Positions 25,095 through 33,926 of a DNA stretch of 60,800 nucleotides are shown one piece after another. The number at the start of each line of letters is the position of its first letter. The first letter of the stretch is position 1. Source of the DNA: Haloprofundus halophilus (GTDB lineage: Archaea; Halobacteriota; Halobacteria; Halobacteriales; Haloferacaceae). The notes beneath the pieces were generated by a model. That model was given only the letters and a program-made list of their open reading frames with translations. It did no database searches and had not been told where the DNA came from. The translations under genes and the position numbers were made by a program. Location: contig NZ_QQRR01000005.1 of NCBI RefSeq assembly GCF_003439925.1, positions 1-60,800 of the forward strand, written 5' to 3'.

Positions 25095-25746
25095 TGTACC
25101 TCCAAAGGCCGTGGAAACGGCATTAGTATACGTTTCCTAACGGCCACTCTCGAAACTGACCACTTCCTCAGCGTCCGAAATCCGCAGAAAAACGCCACCA
25201 ACGAGAGTCTCTGGTTAATCTCGCTTTGTCCACGGACACGACTCCGTTCCCCGGCCGTACGCTCTGCGTCACACCGACTGCGCGCGAGAGGGAACTCGCT
25301 TCGAGCCTCGTCCCCTCGAACGCGAGACCGGGGCCCGGTTCGACCGGTCGCTGTCTACTCGACGGGAGGAAAACCGAAGCTGGAAGGCGTCAAACGCCGT
25401 TCGAGCCGAAACCTGACGAGACGCCACGGGTGAGCAACATCGTCTTACGAGAAGCCCCGTCGCCGTAGGCTCTCACTGTATCTCGATGCCTCGTGGTTAT
25501 GCTCGGACGGATACGCAGTATGCACCGACAAACGTTAGTTTCAATTGATGCAAATTCGGGGTGTGGTTTTCTCGCCCTGTGAAATGGATGGGCGCGTTTA
25601 TGGCGTGATGAGTAGTGATTGACAACTGGTGTGTCAACCATGCAAGCACGGATGCAGTCTCTAGAGCGACGTCTCCACTCGACGAATACCTACGGTGACG
25701 ATACGAAACCGGCTGACAGCGACGAAAACGGAAGCGTGTTCTGTAG
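25095..25746. other. Intergenic region between glmM and paralog D
   Basis: About 650 bases. A small hairpin, TTGACA / TGTCAA with loop ACTGGTG, lies at 25619-25637. A CGTTTATGG element precedes it (25595-25603). I see no convincing gene; frames here have shadow-like composition. Confidence 0.5.
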
Positions 25747-26334
25747 ATGAGCGTCGCAGAAGGCCAGTTCAAACAGATCCAAGAGTCCCAACAGGACGAC
25801 GACGCCGAACAACTCTCGCTCGACGTCATCTTCGAGCTACTGAAAAACCGTCGTCGCCGGGACATTTTCCGATACCTGATGGAAGTCGAGCGGACGGTTA
25901 CGCTCTCGGAACTCGCCGAGCAGGTCGCCGCCTGGGAGAACGACATCGAAGTCCAGGAACTCAACTCCGACCAGCGAAAGCGCGTCTACGTCGCACTCTA
26001 TCAGACCCACCTTCCGAAGATGGACAAGGCGGGCATCATCGAGTACGAACAGGACCGCGGCAACATCACGCTCTCGGAGAACGCCGACCTGCTCAGTATG
26101 TACCTGAACGACGACACCGAAGCCGAAACCGAATGGGAGAAACGGTACCTCGGCCTCAGTCTCGTCGGCGGGTCGTTCGCCATCCTGTTCCAGCTCGCCG
26201 CCGTCGGTCAGCTGCTTCAGGTCCTCGTCACCGTCGCGTTCGTCGCGTCGGTTCTGGCCGTCTCGTTGGTTCACGCGCGCGACGTCCGTGAGACTCGCCG
26301 CGTCGCGGCCGAGAAGTTCTCTCGGATCAAGTAA
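25747..26334 (+). CDS. Membrane-tethered winged-helix protein (DUF7344-like), paralog D
   Basis: A 195-residue protein with VIFELLKNRRRRDIFRYL (about 27-44) and VYVALYQTHLPKMDKAGIIEYE (about 80-101), then two hydrophobic helices (about 135-155 and 160-177) and a basic tail. It has the longest linker of the four paralogs and the clearest family signature. It lies between divergent glmM and co-oriented glmS, so regulation of hexosamine synthesis is a reasonable but untested role. The start is the ATG at 25747. Confidence 0.85.
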   Translation: MSVAEGQFKQIQESQQDDDAEQLSLDVIFELLKNRRRRDIFRYLMEVERTVTLSELAEQVAAWENDIEVQELNSDQRKRVYVALYQTHLPKMDKAGIIEYEQDRGNITLSENADLLSMYLNDDTEAETEWEKRYLGLSLVGGSFAILFQLAAVGQLLQVLVTVAFVASVLAVSLVHARDVRETRRVAAEKFSRIK

Positions 26335-26720
26335 CCACACTCGCTATCGACGGTCCAGACACGATTTTCGCGGCCACAACCCGATCTGACCCGTCGGTCC
26401 GCCGTTCTCTCCCGACCGTCCCACTGACAGTCTGCAGTTCGTCTCAGTATCGAACAGCAGAACGACTCGTATCCCACCGTCTTCGGTATCGGTGCGCTAA
26501 ATCGCCCAACGCGGCCGTATGGACGGTCTCCTCGTTCGATTAGGGCAGGGTTGCCCGCCGTCAATTAGCGTATAACAATGATTGTACCACGTATAGGCTT
26601 GTTCGTTCACTCGACCCTCAAGTCGCAGAACGAAATTACCCATGACACTGGAACATTACACTCCGACGTATCCCGTCGAACGAGTGCCTGCTCCCGGTCG
26701 ACACGGAGGACACGGCTAAT
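26335..26720. other. Intergenic leader region before glmS
   Basis: About 385 bases. A GTATAACAATG sequence occurs at 26570-26580, about 140 bases before the glmS start, and resembles the ATAACAAAG elements loosely. I found no clear riboswitch or ribozyme fold by eye, and no gene. Confidence 0.45.
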
Positions 26721-28541
26721 ATGTGTGGAATAATCGCCCGTATCGGTGACGGGGACGGCGTTCAGGAACTGCTCCAAGGACTTTCGAATCTCGAGTACCG
26801 GGGGTACGACTCCGCGGGTCTCGCGGTCAAACAGCGGAACGGTTCGCAGCCGACCGTCGTCAAGCGACAGGGCAACGTCTCCGAACTCCGCGACCTCGCC
26901 GACGGTCAGGTCCTCGGTCCGGTCGGTATCGGTCACACCCGCTGGAGTACCCACGGGCCGCCGACCGACGACAACGCCCACCCGCACACCGACTGCGACG
27001 GCCGCGTCGCCGTCGTCCACAACGGCATCATCGACAACTACGGCGAACTTCGAGAGCGGCTCGCGGCCGACGGACACGAGTTCCGCAGCGACACCGACAC
27101 CGAAGTGGTCCCCCACCTCGTCGAGGAGTTCCTCGCCGACGGACACGACGCGGAGACCGCGTTCCGCAAGACGGTCGACCAGCTCTCCGGTAGCTACGCG
27201 ATCGCCATGATCGTCGAAGGCGACGACGCCGTGTACGCGACCCGCGAGGGGTCGCCGCTCGTGCTCGGCGTCGGCGACGACAGCTACTACCTCGCCAGCG
27301 ACGTCCCCGCGTTCCTCGAGTACACCGACCGCGTCGTCTACCTCGACGACGGAGACACGCTGGTCGTGCGGCCCGACGGCTACACGCTCACCGACGCGAG
27401 CGGTTCGGTCGCCGAGCCGGCCGTCGAGACGGTGAGTTGGAACCCCGAACAGGCCGGGAAGGGCGCGTACGACCACTACATGCTCAAAGAGATCTACGAG
27501 CAGCCTCACTCGCTCCGGCAGGCCATCGAGGGTCGGGTCAAGCCGGAGTCGAACGAGCTCGCGCTCGAGGAGTTCCCGCCGGGGACGTTCGAGGACGTCG
27601 ACTCCATCCAGTTCGTCGCCTGCGGGACCTCCTACCACGCCGCGAAGTACGCGGTCCAACTGTGTGCGAACAGACAGCTCTCCGCGCAGGCGTTCCTCGC
27701 CAGCGAGTACGCCACCGCGATTCCCCACGTCGACGAGAACACGCTCGTCGTCGGCGTCACGCAGAGCGGCGAAACCGCCGACACGCTCACGGCGCTCCGA
27801 AGGGCGAAGGACGCGGGCGCACAGACGCTCGCGGTGACGAACGTCGTCGGCAGCACCGCCGCCCGCGAGTGCGACGATGCGCTCTTCATCCGTGCCGGTC
27901 CCGAAATCGGCGTCGCGGCGACGAAGACGTTCTCTTCGCAGGTCGTCTGTCTCGCCCTGTTCGTCGAACAGTACTACCGCGACCGACACGACGGCGAACC
28001 GTCCGACGGTTCCGAGGAGATGCTCGCGGCGATTCGAGACCTCCCGGACGTCATCGAGTCCGTGCTCGAACAGAGCTCGGTCCAGTCGGTCGCCGAGGCG
28101 TACCGCGACGTGGATTCGTACTTCTTCATCGGCCGAAACACCGGGTACACGGTGGCGCTGGAAGGCGCGCTGAAGTTCAAGGAGATCACGTACGAGCACG
28201 CCGAAGGCTTCGCCGCCGGCGAGCTCAAACACGGACCGCTGGCGCTCGTCACCCCGTCGACGCCCATCATCGGTATCGTCGACGGTCTCGACAGCGACAA
28301 AACCATCCACAGTCTCGCCGAGGCGAAAACCCGCGGTGCGCCCATCGTCGCGGTGACGAGCGACCCCGAAGACGTGCGCGACCTCGCGGATATGGTGCTC
28401 GAAATCCCCGAGACGAACGTCGAACTCGCAGGCGTCGTCGCGAACGTCCAGCTCCAGCTGCTGTCGTACCACGCGGCGGCGATGCTGAGTCGACCTATCG
28501 ACAAACCGCGAAACCTCGCGAAGAGCGTCACCGTCGAATAA
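26721..28541 (+). CDS. glmS: Glutamine-fructose-6-phosphate aminotransferase (GlmS)
   Basis: A 606-residue enzyme of normal length making glucosamine-6-phosphate. Cys2 (MCGIIARIG) is the glutaminase nucleophile after removal of Met1; HTRWSTHG (about 73-80) and the HNGIIDNYGELR segment belong to the same domain. Two SIS sugar-isomerase domains follow, with CGTSYHAA and QSGETADT in the first and YEHAEGFAAGELKHGP in the second. The C-terminus ends KPRNLAKSVTVE, typical for the family. With GlmM nearby it supplies amino sugar for the glycan genes. No uridylyltransferase (GlmU) is in the window, so that step must come from the host chromosome. Confidence 0.97.
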   Translation: MCGIIARIGDGDGVQELLQGLSNLEYRGYDSAGLAVKQRNGSQPTVVKRQGNVSELRDLADGQVLGPVGIGHTRWSTHGPPTDDNAHPHTDCDGRVAVVHNGIIDNYGELRERLAADGHEFRSDTDTEVVPHLVEEFLADGHDAETAFRKTVDQLSGSYAIAMIVEGDDAVYATREGSPLVLGVGDDSYYLASDVPAFLEYTDRVVYLDDGDTLVVRPDGYTLTDASGSVAEPAVETVSWNPEQAGKGAYDHYMLKEIYEQPHSLRQAIEGRVKPESNELALEEFPPGTFEDVDSIQFVACGTSYHAAKYAVQLCANRQLSAQAFLASEYATAIPHVDENTLVVGVTQSGETADTLTALRRAKDAGAQTLAVTNVVGSTAARECDDALFIRAGPEIGVAATKTFSSQVVCLALFVEQYYRDRHDGEPSDGSEEMLAAIRDLPDVIESVLEQSSVQSVAEAYRDVDSYFFIGRNTGYTVALEGALKFKEITYEHAEGFAAGELKHGPLALVTPSTPIIGIVDGLDSDKTIHSLAEAKTRGAPIVAVTSDPEDVRDLADMVLEIPETNVELAGVVANVQLQLLSYHAAAMLSRPIDKPRNLAKSVTVE

Positions 28542-28802
28542 CCCCGCTTTCGCCGCGACCGGCGACGCTGCTGCTTTCAGACTCGATAGTCGCTCTCGAA
28601 GCCGACCGGCGACGCCGACGCTCTGGAGCGTCGAAACAGCCACCCGAAGAATGGTGTGTCGGTCGGGTGGCGTGAGGTTGCCCGCGGTGATGGTGGATGC
28701 CGAATCGACGGGACCTAACTGATGTCCGTCTGTGTGATGTGGAAGCGGAGGTGTCGGGCGGGCGCCGACGAACCGTGCCTGCGTATCAGGCGTTCGTGCG
28801 GT

Positions 28803-31229
28803 CTACTCCTGCTGGTAGTCCTTTTTGAGGTTGACGCTCGCGCTGCCACTCAGGTTGAACTGCGTGATGCTCCCCGAGAAGAGGTACGCGTCGATACCGC
28901 CAGCGACTGCGCCGCTGGCCTTGTTCCCGTTGACTTCGTCTTCGGGGTCGACGGTGCCGACGGTGTCGGTGTGCTTGATGTCGCCGGTCACTGCCACCGA
29001 GTAGTTGGTGACGCCCTCGTCCGGACCGTTGATGACGAGCAGGTGCGGGTAGTCCGAGTCGCGTTCGACCTCTTCCTCGCCACCGGTGTCGCCGCGGCCG
29101 TCGTCGGTACTGTCGTCGCCGGAGCTGTCGTCGGTGCTGTCGTCTTCGGAACCGTCGTCGGTGCTGTCGTCACCGGAGCCGTCGTCGGTGCTGTCGTCAT
29201 CGGAGCCGCCGTCGGTACCGTCGTCTTCGGAACCGAGCTCCGAGGGGTCGACTTCCTCACCGTTGACGAGCACCGTCGCGGTTCCTTCGGTGAAGCGGAA
29301 CTGCGTGATGCTCCCCGAGAACGAGTACGCGTCGGCGCCGCCGGCGACTGCGCCTTCGGCCGTTGCGCCGTGGATGTTGTCCTCCTCGTTGAACGTCCCC
29401 GACTCGGCGGGGCCGACGTCGAGTTCGCCGTCGACGGTGAACTCGTAGCTCGCGAGACCGTTCTCGCCGCTGATCACGACGACGTTCGGACGAGAGACCG
29501 ACGGGTAGTCGGCCGCGTCGACCGTCTCGCCGTTGACTCGCACGGTGACGCCGTCGTCGGCGTCGACGGCGTTGAGTTCTCCCTCGAACCCGTAGGAGTC
29601 GGTTCCGCCGCCGGCGACCTCGCCGCTGGCCGTCTGTGCGTCGATGGAGTCCTCCTTGTCGAGGTTCGCCTGACCGCCGTTGGCGATCTCACCGGAGGCC
29701 GCGAACGCGTACTCCCCGTCGCCGGTCGCTTCGAGGTAGTTCGAGAGACCGGACTCGCTGTCGCCGCCCGTGCTCCCGCGGGAGTCGTCGTAGTCGACGG
29801 GCTGGTTGTCGAAGTTCGGCGTCGGACAGCTCTCGCTGCCGGAGACGTTGGCCGTGTTCACGTCGGAGCTGTTGAACACGGTCGCCTGACCCGTCACGTT
29901 GATGGTCGAATCGCGGAGGGTGACGTTGCTCGACCCGTTGATTTTGATACCGTTCTGGTCGCTCCCGTTCTGTTCGACGCAGAGGTTACGAAGCTCAGAG
30001 CCGTCGCGGCCGTAGATGAGAATCGCTTCGTCGCCCGAAGCGGTGCCCGTGACGCTGACGTTCTCCATGATGAGACGCCGCGAGGAAGGCGCGGTGTCCA
30101 TCGAGACGGCGCGGAACGGCCAGTCTTTCGGCGAACGCGACTTCACGGCCTTGACGTCGTCGTCGACTCGGATGCGCGTGTTCCGAATCGTCATCTTGCC
30201 GCCTTCGGTTCCGTGAACGATGCCACCGGAGGAAGCGCCCACGTCGCTCATGACGATATCGCAGTCCTCGATGAGCATCTCGTTGCCTTCCTTCATCCAG
30301 ATGCCGCGGGCGTTCCGGTCGCGCGGCGTGTGGCTCTTGTCGTCGCAGACGACTTCCGCGCCCTTGACAACCGCCTTCGGTCCGCCGGTACGAATCTGCT
30401 GGATGTTGCTGTTCGCGTAGCGGCCACCGATGACGTTGATGGGGCCGGAGTGGGCGCTGACGTAGAGGCCCTCGTGGTCCCAGCGGCTGACGTTACAGTT
30501 GATAAAGTTGAGCGTGCCGGCGGGGTCGAGTTCCGGCACCTCGCCGACGTCGGGGTAGTCGCCGACGATAGTCGGCCGGGCCCAGACGCCCATGCCGAGA
30601 CCACCCTTCGAGAAGTCGACGTTCTCGAACGTGAGAACGGTGTCGGAGCCGGCACACTGGACGAACGCGCCGCCGACTTCGTCGTCTTCGTCCTGTCGGT
30701 CGAGAAGCCGCCAGTTCTTGAGGACGTTCGTGCCCGAGGTCGCTTTGAAAACGACGCGGGACGACGTGCTGCCCGGCTGTTCGACGTCGAACCCTTCGAT
30801 GTGAACGCCCTGCGCGTCCGAGATGCTGATGAGTGTCGTACCGCCCGAGTGGTCGGGAGCGATGGTGGCCCCGTTCGGGGCGACCATCGCGAAGTTCTTG
30901 AGTCCGTCTGCGCTGAACGGAGCGAGCTTGTACGTGCCCTGGGGGAACTTCACCAGCGTGTTGTCTTGGAGGTGGTTTTCGAGAACGCTGTTTATCGTCT
31001 GGCCGCCCGAGGTGTCCGCACCCGCTTCGGCGATGTTGACGACGGTGTTGTAGTTGTTCTCCGAGACTGCCGCGGACGCGACGCCGCTGGCACCGGCGCC
31101 CGTCGCTGCAGCCGCGGCGGCCGCGCCGGCCATCTGGAGATAGGACCGGCGGCCGAGGAGTAATCCGTCATTATCGCCATCAGTAGTCGACTCTTCTTCT
31201 GGTTCGTTGGTTGCCAGTTCGCGTGCCAT
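28803..31229 (-). CDS. Tat-exported right-handed beta-helix protein with C-terminal repeats
   Basis: An 808-residue secreted protein. A Tat signal (LGRRSYLQMAGAAAAAAATG, about 26-45) leads into a right-handed beta-helix of pectate-lyase type (about 60-470) with ladder turns such as MLIEDCDIVMSDVG and MTIRNTRIRV. Three related C-terminal modules follow; their shared core is SGEVAGGGTDSYGFEGELN, AEGAVAGGADAYSFSGSIT and ASGAVAGGIDAYLFSGSIT. The second and third are joined by an acidic linker of repeated DDSTDDGS. The family usually binds or cleaves polysaccharide. The protein is paralogous to the product at 31505, which lacks the modules. A normal TATA box lies at 31254-31263. Confidence 0.85.
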   Translation of the reverse strand: MARELATNEPEEESTTDGDNDGLLLGRRSYLQMAGAAAAAAATGAGASGVASAAVSENNYNTVVNIAEAGADTSGGQTINSVLENHLQDNTLVKFPQGTYKLAPFSADGLKNFAMVAPNGATIAPDHSGGTTLISISDAQGVHIEGFDVEQPGSTSSRVVFKATSGTNVLKNWRLLDRQDEDDEVGGAFVQCAGSDTVLTFENVDFSKGGLGMGVWARPTIVGDYPDVGEVPELDPAGTLNFINCNVSRWDHEGLYVSAHSGPINVIGGRYANSNIQQIRTGGPKAVVKGAEVVCDDKSHTPRDRNARGIWMKEGNEMLIEDCDIVMSDVGASSGGIVHGTEGGKMTIRNTRIRVDDDVKAVKSRSPKDWPFRAVSMDTAPSSRRLIMENVSVTGTASGDEAILIYGRDGSELRNLCVEQNGSDQNGIKINGSSNVTLRDSTINVTGQATVFNSSDVNTANVSGSESCPTPNFDNQPVDYDDSRGSTGGDSESGLSNYLEATGDGEYAFAASGEIANGGQANLDKEDSIDAQTASGEVAGGGTDSYGFEGELNAVDADDGVTVRVNGETVDAADYPSVSRPNVVVISGENGLASYEFTVDGELDVGPAESGTFNEEDNIHGATAEGAVAGGADAYSFSGSITQFRFTEGTATVLVNGEEVDPSELGSEDDGTDGGSDDDSTDDGSGDDSTDDGSEDDSTDDSSGDDSTDDGRGDTGGEEEVERDSDYPHLLVINGPDEGVTNYSVAVTGDIKHTDTVGTVDPEDEVNGNKASGAVAGGIDAYLFSGSITQFNLSGSASVNLKKDYQQE

Positions 31230-31253
31230 GCACTCGGTTAAGATAAGACTGCA

Positions 31254-31263
31254 CCTATAAATC
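31254..31263 (-). promoter_or_regulatory. TATA box, beta-helix protein gene
   Basis: GATTTATAGG on the minus strand with 24 bases to the ATG at 31229. This is a canonical haloarchaeal TATA position, useful as a contrast to the ATAACAAAG group. Confidence 0.7.
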
Positions 31264-31504
31264 TTTCCTAGTCCGGGTGATTATCCGATAATACATTCAC
31301 TAATTCATGAACGAAATCTCATAATCACATGAATATACAGAAATTTGATTGGTGGCAGTAGAACACCATTTTCAGGCGCTTGAAGGGTTGAGGCGCGTCG
31401 TAAACCGGTGGTTAACGGAGTATTAGCAGTCTCCACCCTCGGTTATTCCCACGCTTACAGCGGTCACCTGGCCGAGTCCGTAGGTTGTTCCGTAACGAAG
31501 CGTT

Positions 31505-33094
31505 TCAGGACAGGTCGACTAGCGTTCCCACCACGCCGCTGTTGTTGACACCGGTTATCGCGAAGCGACCGTTGTTGGTCCCCTCGCCGAAGAACTGCCT
31601 GTCGATGCAGAACGGCAGCGTCTCGTTGACGAGGTACCGGTCCGCGTCGTCGCTCGTCTGGTGGTTCCGGCTCTCGAGTCGAGAGCCCTCCCCGATGAGC
31701 ACGCCGCAGTCGTCGTCCCCCTGGCCGATGTCGACCAGCAGCGGATACCGACCGACGACGACGGAGAGATCCTTCAGTTCGGTTCCGGGCGAGTCGATGA
31801 TGTCGACCCCGTCGCGGTCTGTCCCGGACTGTTTGATGTCCACTCTGTCCAGCGCCGAGTCGTCGCGGCCCTCTATCTGTACTGCGCTCCACCCGGTTCC
31901 GTTCCCGTGAATCCGGACGCCTTCCAGATTGACGTCCCACCGTTCGGGTCTCGAGCGGAGACTCGGCGCGTAGAAGTTCCCCCGTTTCGGGTACCTGGCT
32001 TTGATTCCGTAGGTCGGTGCGTTGACGAGGATGTCCGTGTTCTTGATTGTCGTCTTCCCGTGCTCTTTGTCGACGACGATGCCGCCGGAGCTCAGCGTCC
32101 CTTCGAGGCTGGTTATCTCGATCTCGCAGTCCTCGATGATCGTGTCGTCTCCCTCCTTGAGCCAGATTCCGCGCATGTTCTTCATGTCGGGCCGCGGCTT
32201 GTCGATTCGGATCGTCGCTCCCTTCACCAACGCGGCCGTGTCGGCGTTTCCGCCGCCGACGCGAACCTGCGAGAGGCCGTTGTTCGCGTACTCGCCGCCG
32301 AGCACTTTCATCGGTCCGCCGTGGGCCGAGCCGTACAGGCCCTGCTCCTCCCACCCGATTATTCGACAGTCTTTGAACGTTATCGACCCCGGATCGCTCG
32401 TCGGGAAGACGAAAACCGCCTCCGTCACCGACGACCCGTCCGACATGTCGACGTTCTCGACGAGAAGGTCCGTCTCCGCCCCAGCGACCCGATAGACGAA
32501 CGCCTGCGTCTTCTGCGAGTGGGTGTGGACGCCCTTCAGGACGATGTCCCTGACGACGTTTGTCCCGCCACCCTCGCAGAGTACCTGCACCTGTGGACCG
32601 GTCTCTTTTCCCCGGAGGTCGATGGTCACGCCCTCGAACAGCAGCCCGTCGACGCCGTCGAACGCGAGCCACGACCCCCCGTGCCCGTCGGGCGGGTGAA
32701 ATACGGCCCCGTCTCCGACGACCCCGACGTTTCGGTAGCCCTGAGCAGCCCAGGTCGCGTCGATGCGGTACTCTCCTTCGGGGAAGTACAGCAGCGTATC
32801 GTCGCCCACGAGGCTGTCTAGTAGGTCGTTTATCGCCTCCGACCCGCTCGTATCGGCTCCCGACGCTGCGACGTCGACGACGTTCTGATACCGACCTGCG
32901 TACGGAATTCCCGAGTTCGACGCCGACTCGTCGGTGGACTCGTTCGACGACGAGGGTGGCTCGTCCGACGAGTCACCACAGCCGGCTACCCCGGTCGTCA
33001 GTCCCGTAGCAAGCCCCGCCAGGTACGTTCGTCTGCTTACTCCTGAACGAGACTGCTTCTCTGTCACGCGTAGTTCTCTCTTCGAGTGGGACAT
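31505..33094 (-). CDS. Tat-exported beta-helix lipoprotein
   Basis: A 529-residue protein. A twin-arginine motif (SRRTYLAGL, about 20-28) and a lipobox (TGVAGC) predict Tat export and lipid anchoring. A Ser/Glu-rich linker follows, then a right-handed beta-helix from about residue 70 to the end. Segments such as YANNGLSQVRVGG, MRGIWLKEGDDTIIEDCEIEI and SSGGIVVDKEHGKTTIKNTDI line up with the beta-helix protein at 28803, so the two are paralogs. A TATA-like element at 33095-33105 sits 27 bases before an in-frame GTG at 33067 but directly against the ATG at 33094, so the shorter start may be the real one. Confidence 0.85.
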   Translation of the reverse strand: MSHSKRELRVTEKQSRSGVSRRTYLAGLATGLTTGVAGCGDSSDEPPSSSNESTDESASNSGIPYAGRYQNVVDVAASGADTSGSEAINDLLDSLVGDDTLLYFPEGEYRIDATWAAQGYRNVGVVGDGAVFHPPDGHGGSWLAFDGVDGLLFEGVTIDLRGKETGPQVQVLCEGGGTNVVRDIVLKGVHTHSQKTQAFVYRVAGAETDLLVENVDMSDGSSVTEAVFVFPTSDPGSITFKDCRIIGWEEQGLYGSAHGGPMKVLGGEYANNGLSQVRVGGGNADTAALVKGATIRIDKPRPDMKNMRGIWLKEGDDTIIEDCEIEITSLEGTLSSGGIVVDKEHGKTTIKNTDILVNAPTYGIKARYPKRGNFYAPSLRSRPERWDVNLEGVRIHGNGTGWSAVQIEGRDDSALDRVDIKQSGTDRDGVDIIDSPGTELKDLSVVVGRYPLLVDIGQGDDDCGVLIGEGSRLESRNHQTSDDADRYLVNETLPFCIDRQFFGEGTNNGRFAITGVNNSGVVGTLVDLS

Positions 33095-33105
33095 TGTTAT
33101 ATTTC
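33095..33105 (-). promoter_or_regulatory. TATA-like element, beta-helix lipoprotein gene
   Basis: AAATATAACA on the minus strand. It touches the ATG at 33094 but lies at TATA distance from the GTG at 33067, which favours a leaderless start there. Confidence 0.5.
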
Positions 33106-33158
33106 ACCTACCTAACATCCAGCCGCCTCTCCGCCGCCTACGCTGGATTAGCCCCCTC

Positions 33159-33167
33159 ATTCCAAAG
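33159..33167 (+). promoter_or_regulatory. ATTCCAAAG promoter-like element, deacetylase-like gene
   Basis: ATTCCAAAG, two bases from ATAACAAAG, with 26 bases to the ATG at 33194. Flanks (CTC before, CCG after) fit the extended group. Listed because position and CAAAG core agree with the others. Confidence 0.4.
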
Positions 33168-33193
33168 CCGACTTCTACCGAACGACTACTCCG

Positions 33194-33892
33194 ATGGAGT
33201 TTACCTTCGACGAGTACGGGCGTCTCTTAGACTCGCTCATCGAGGCCGGCTACTCGTTCACCGATTACGAGCGGATGCCGTCACGCGGACAAGTTATCCT
33301 TCGACACGACGTCGACTGGTCGCCGGAGAACGCCCTCCGGATGGCCCGAATGGAGGCCGACCGCGACCTGCAGTCGACGTATTTCTTTCTCGTGACGACT
33401 CCGTTCTACAACGTCCACGCGAGAGATATTCGCGAGACTATCGCCGAGATCGAAGCGCTCGGACACAGCGTCGGCCTGCACTTCAGCACGCACGAGTACT
33501 GGCGCGAGGAGCCGCTCGAATCCGACCTGCTCCGCCGTATCGACGGCGAACGACAGGCCCTCGACGCCGTCGTCGACGACCTCACCGAGACGATCGCGTT
33601 TCACATCCCCCCCGAGTGGACGCTCGACCGGTCGTTCAACGGGTTCGTAAACAGCTACGAACCGCGCTTTTTCAGCGCCGTCACCTATCTCGGCGACTCC
33701 GGTCAGCGCTGGCGTAGCGGCCATCCGTTCGAGGACGGCATCCCCGAGCGGATGCAGTTGCTCACCCATCCCGGTCTCTGGGGCGACGGAGACGCGACCT
33801 TCGAAGAACGCCTCGAACAGCAGCAAGACCGCCGATTCGAGGCGATACGCGGCTTCTTGGCCTCGGAGTTCCTCTCCGAAGGAGGCGATTAA
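33194..33892 (+). CDS. Polysaccharide deacetylase-like protein (NodB fold), short
   Basis: A 232-residue protein with VILRHDVDWSPENAL (about 34-48) as the metal-binding first motif of the NodB fold and GHSVGLHFSTHEYW (about 95-108) as the second. The remaining deacetylase motifs are poorly preserved, so activity on N-acetyl sugars is likely but not certain. No signal peptide, so it should act inside on lipid-linked or nucleotide-linked sugars. The gene at 52398 is a second, longer member. The membrane protein gene follows 34 bases downstream. Confidence 0.75.
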   Translation: MEFTFDEYGRLLDSLIEAGYSFTDYERMPSRGQVILRHDVDWSPENALRMARMEADRDLQSTYFFLVTTPFYNVHARDIRETIAEIEALGHSVGLHFSTHEYWREEPLESDLLRRIDGERQALDAVVDDLTETIAFHIPPEWTLDRSFNGFVNSYEPRFFSAVTYLGDSGQRWRSGHPFEDGIPERMQLLTHPGLWGDGDATFEERLEQQQDRRFEAIRGFLASEFLSEGGD

Positions 33893-33926
33893 CAATGGCC
33901 GTTCCTCGCTACCTCTGTACCTGTTT

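Noticed and set aside
26335-26720. glmS ribozyme or riboswitch in the leader
   Set aside because: No conserved core could be recognised by eye and the glmS ribozyme is a bacterial element; a covariance-model search would be decisive.
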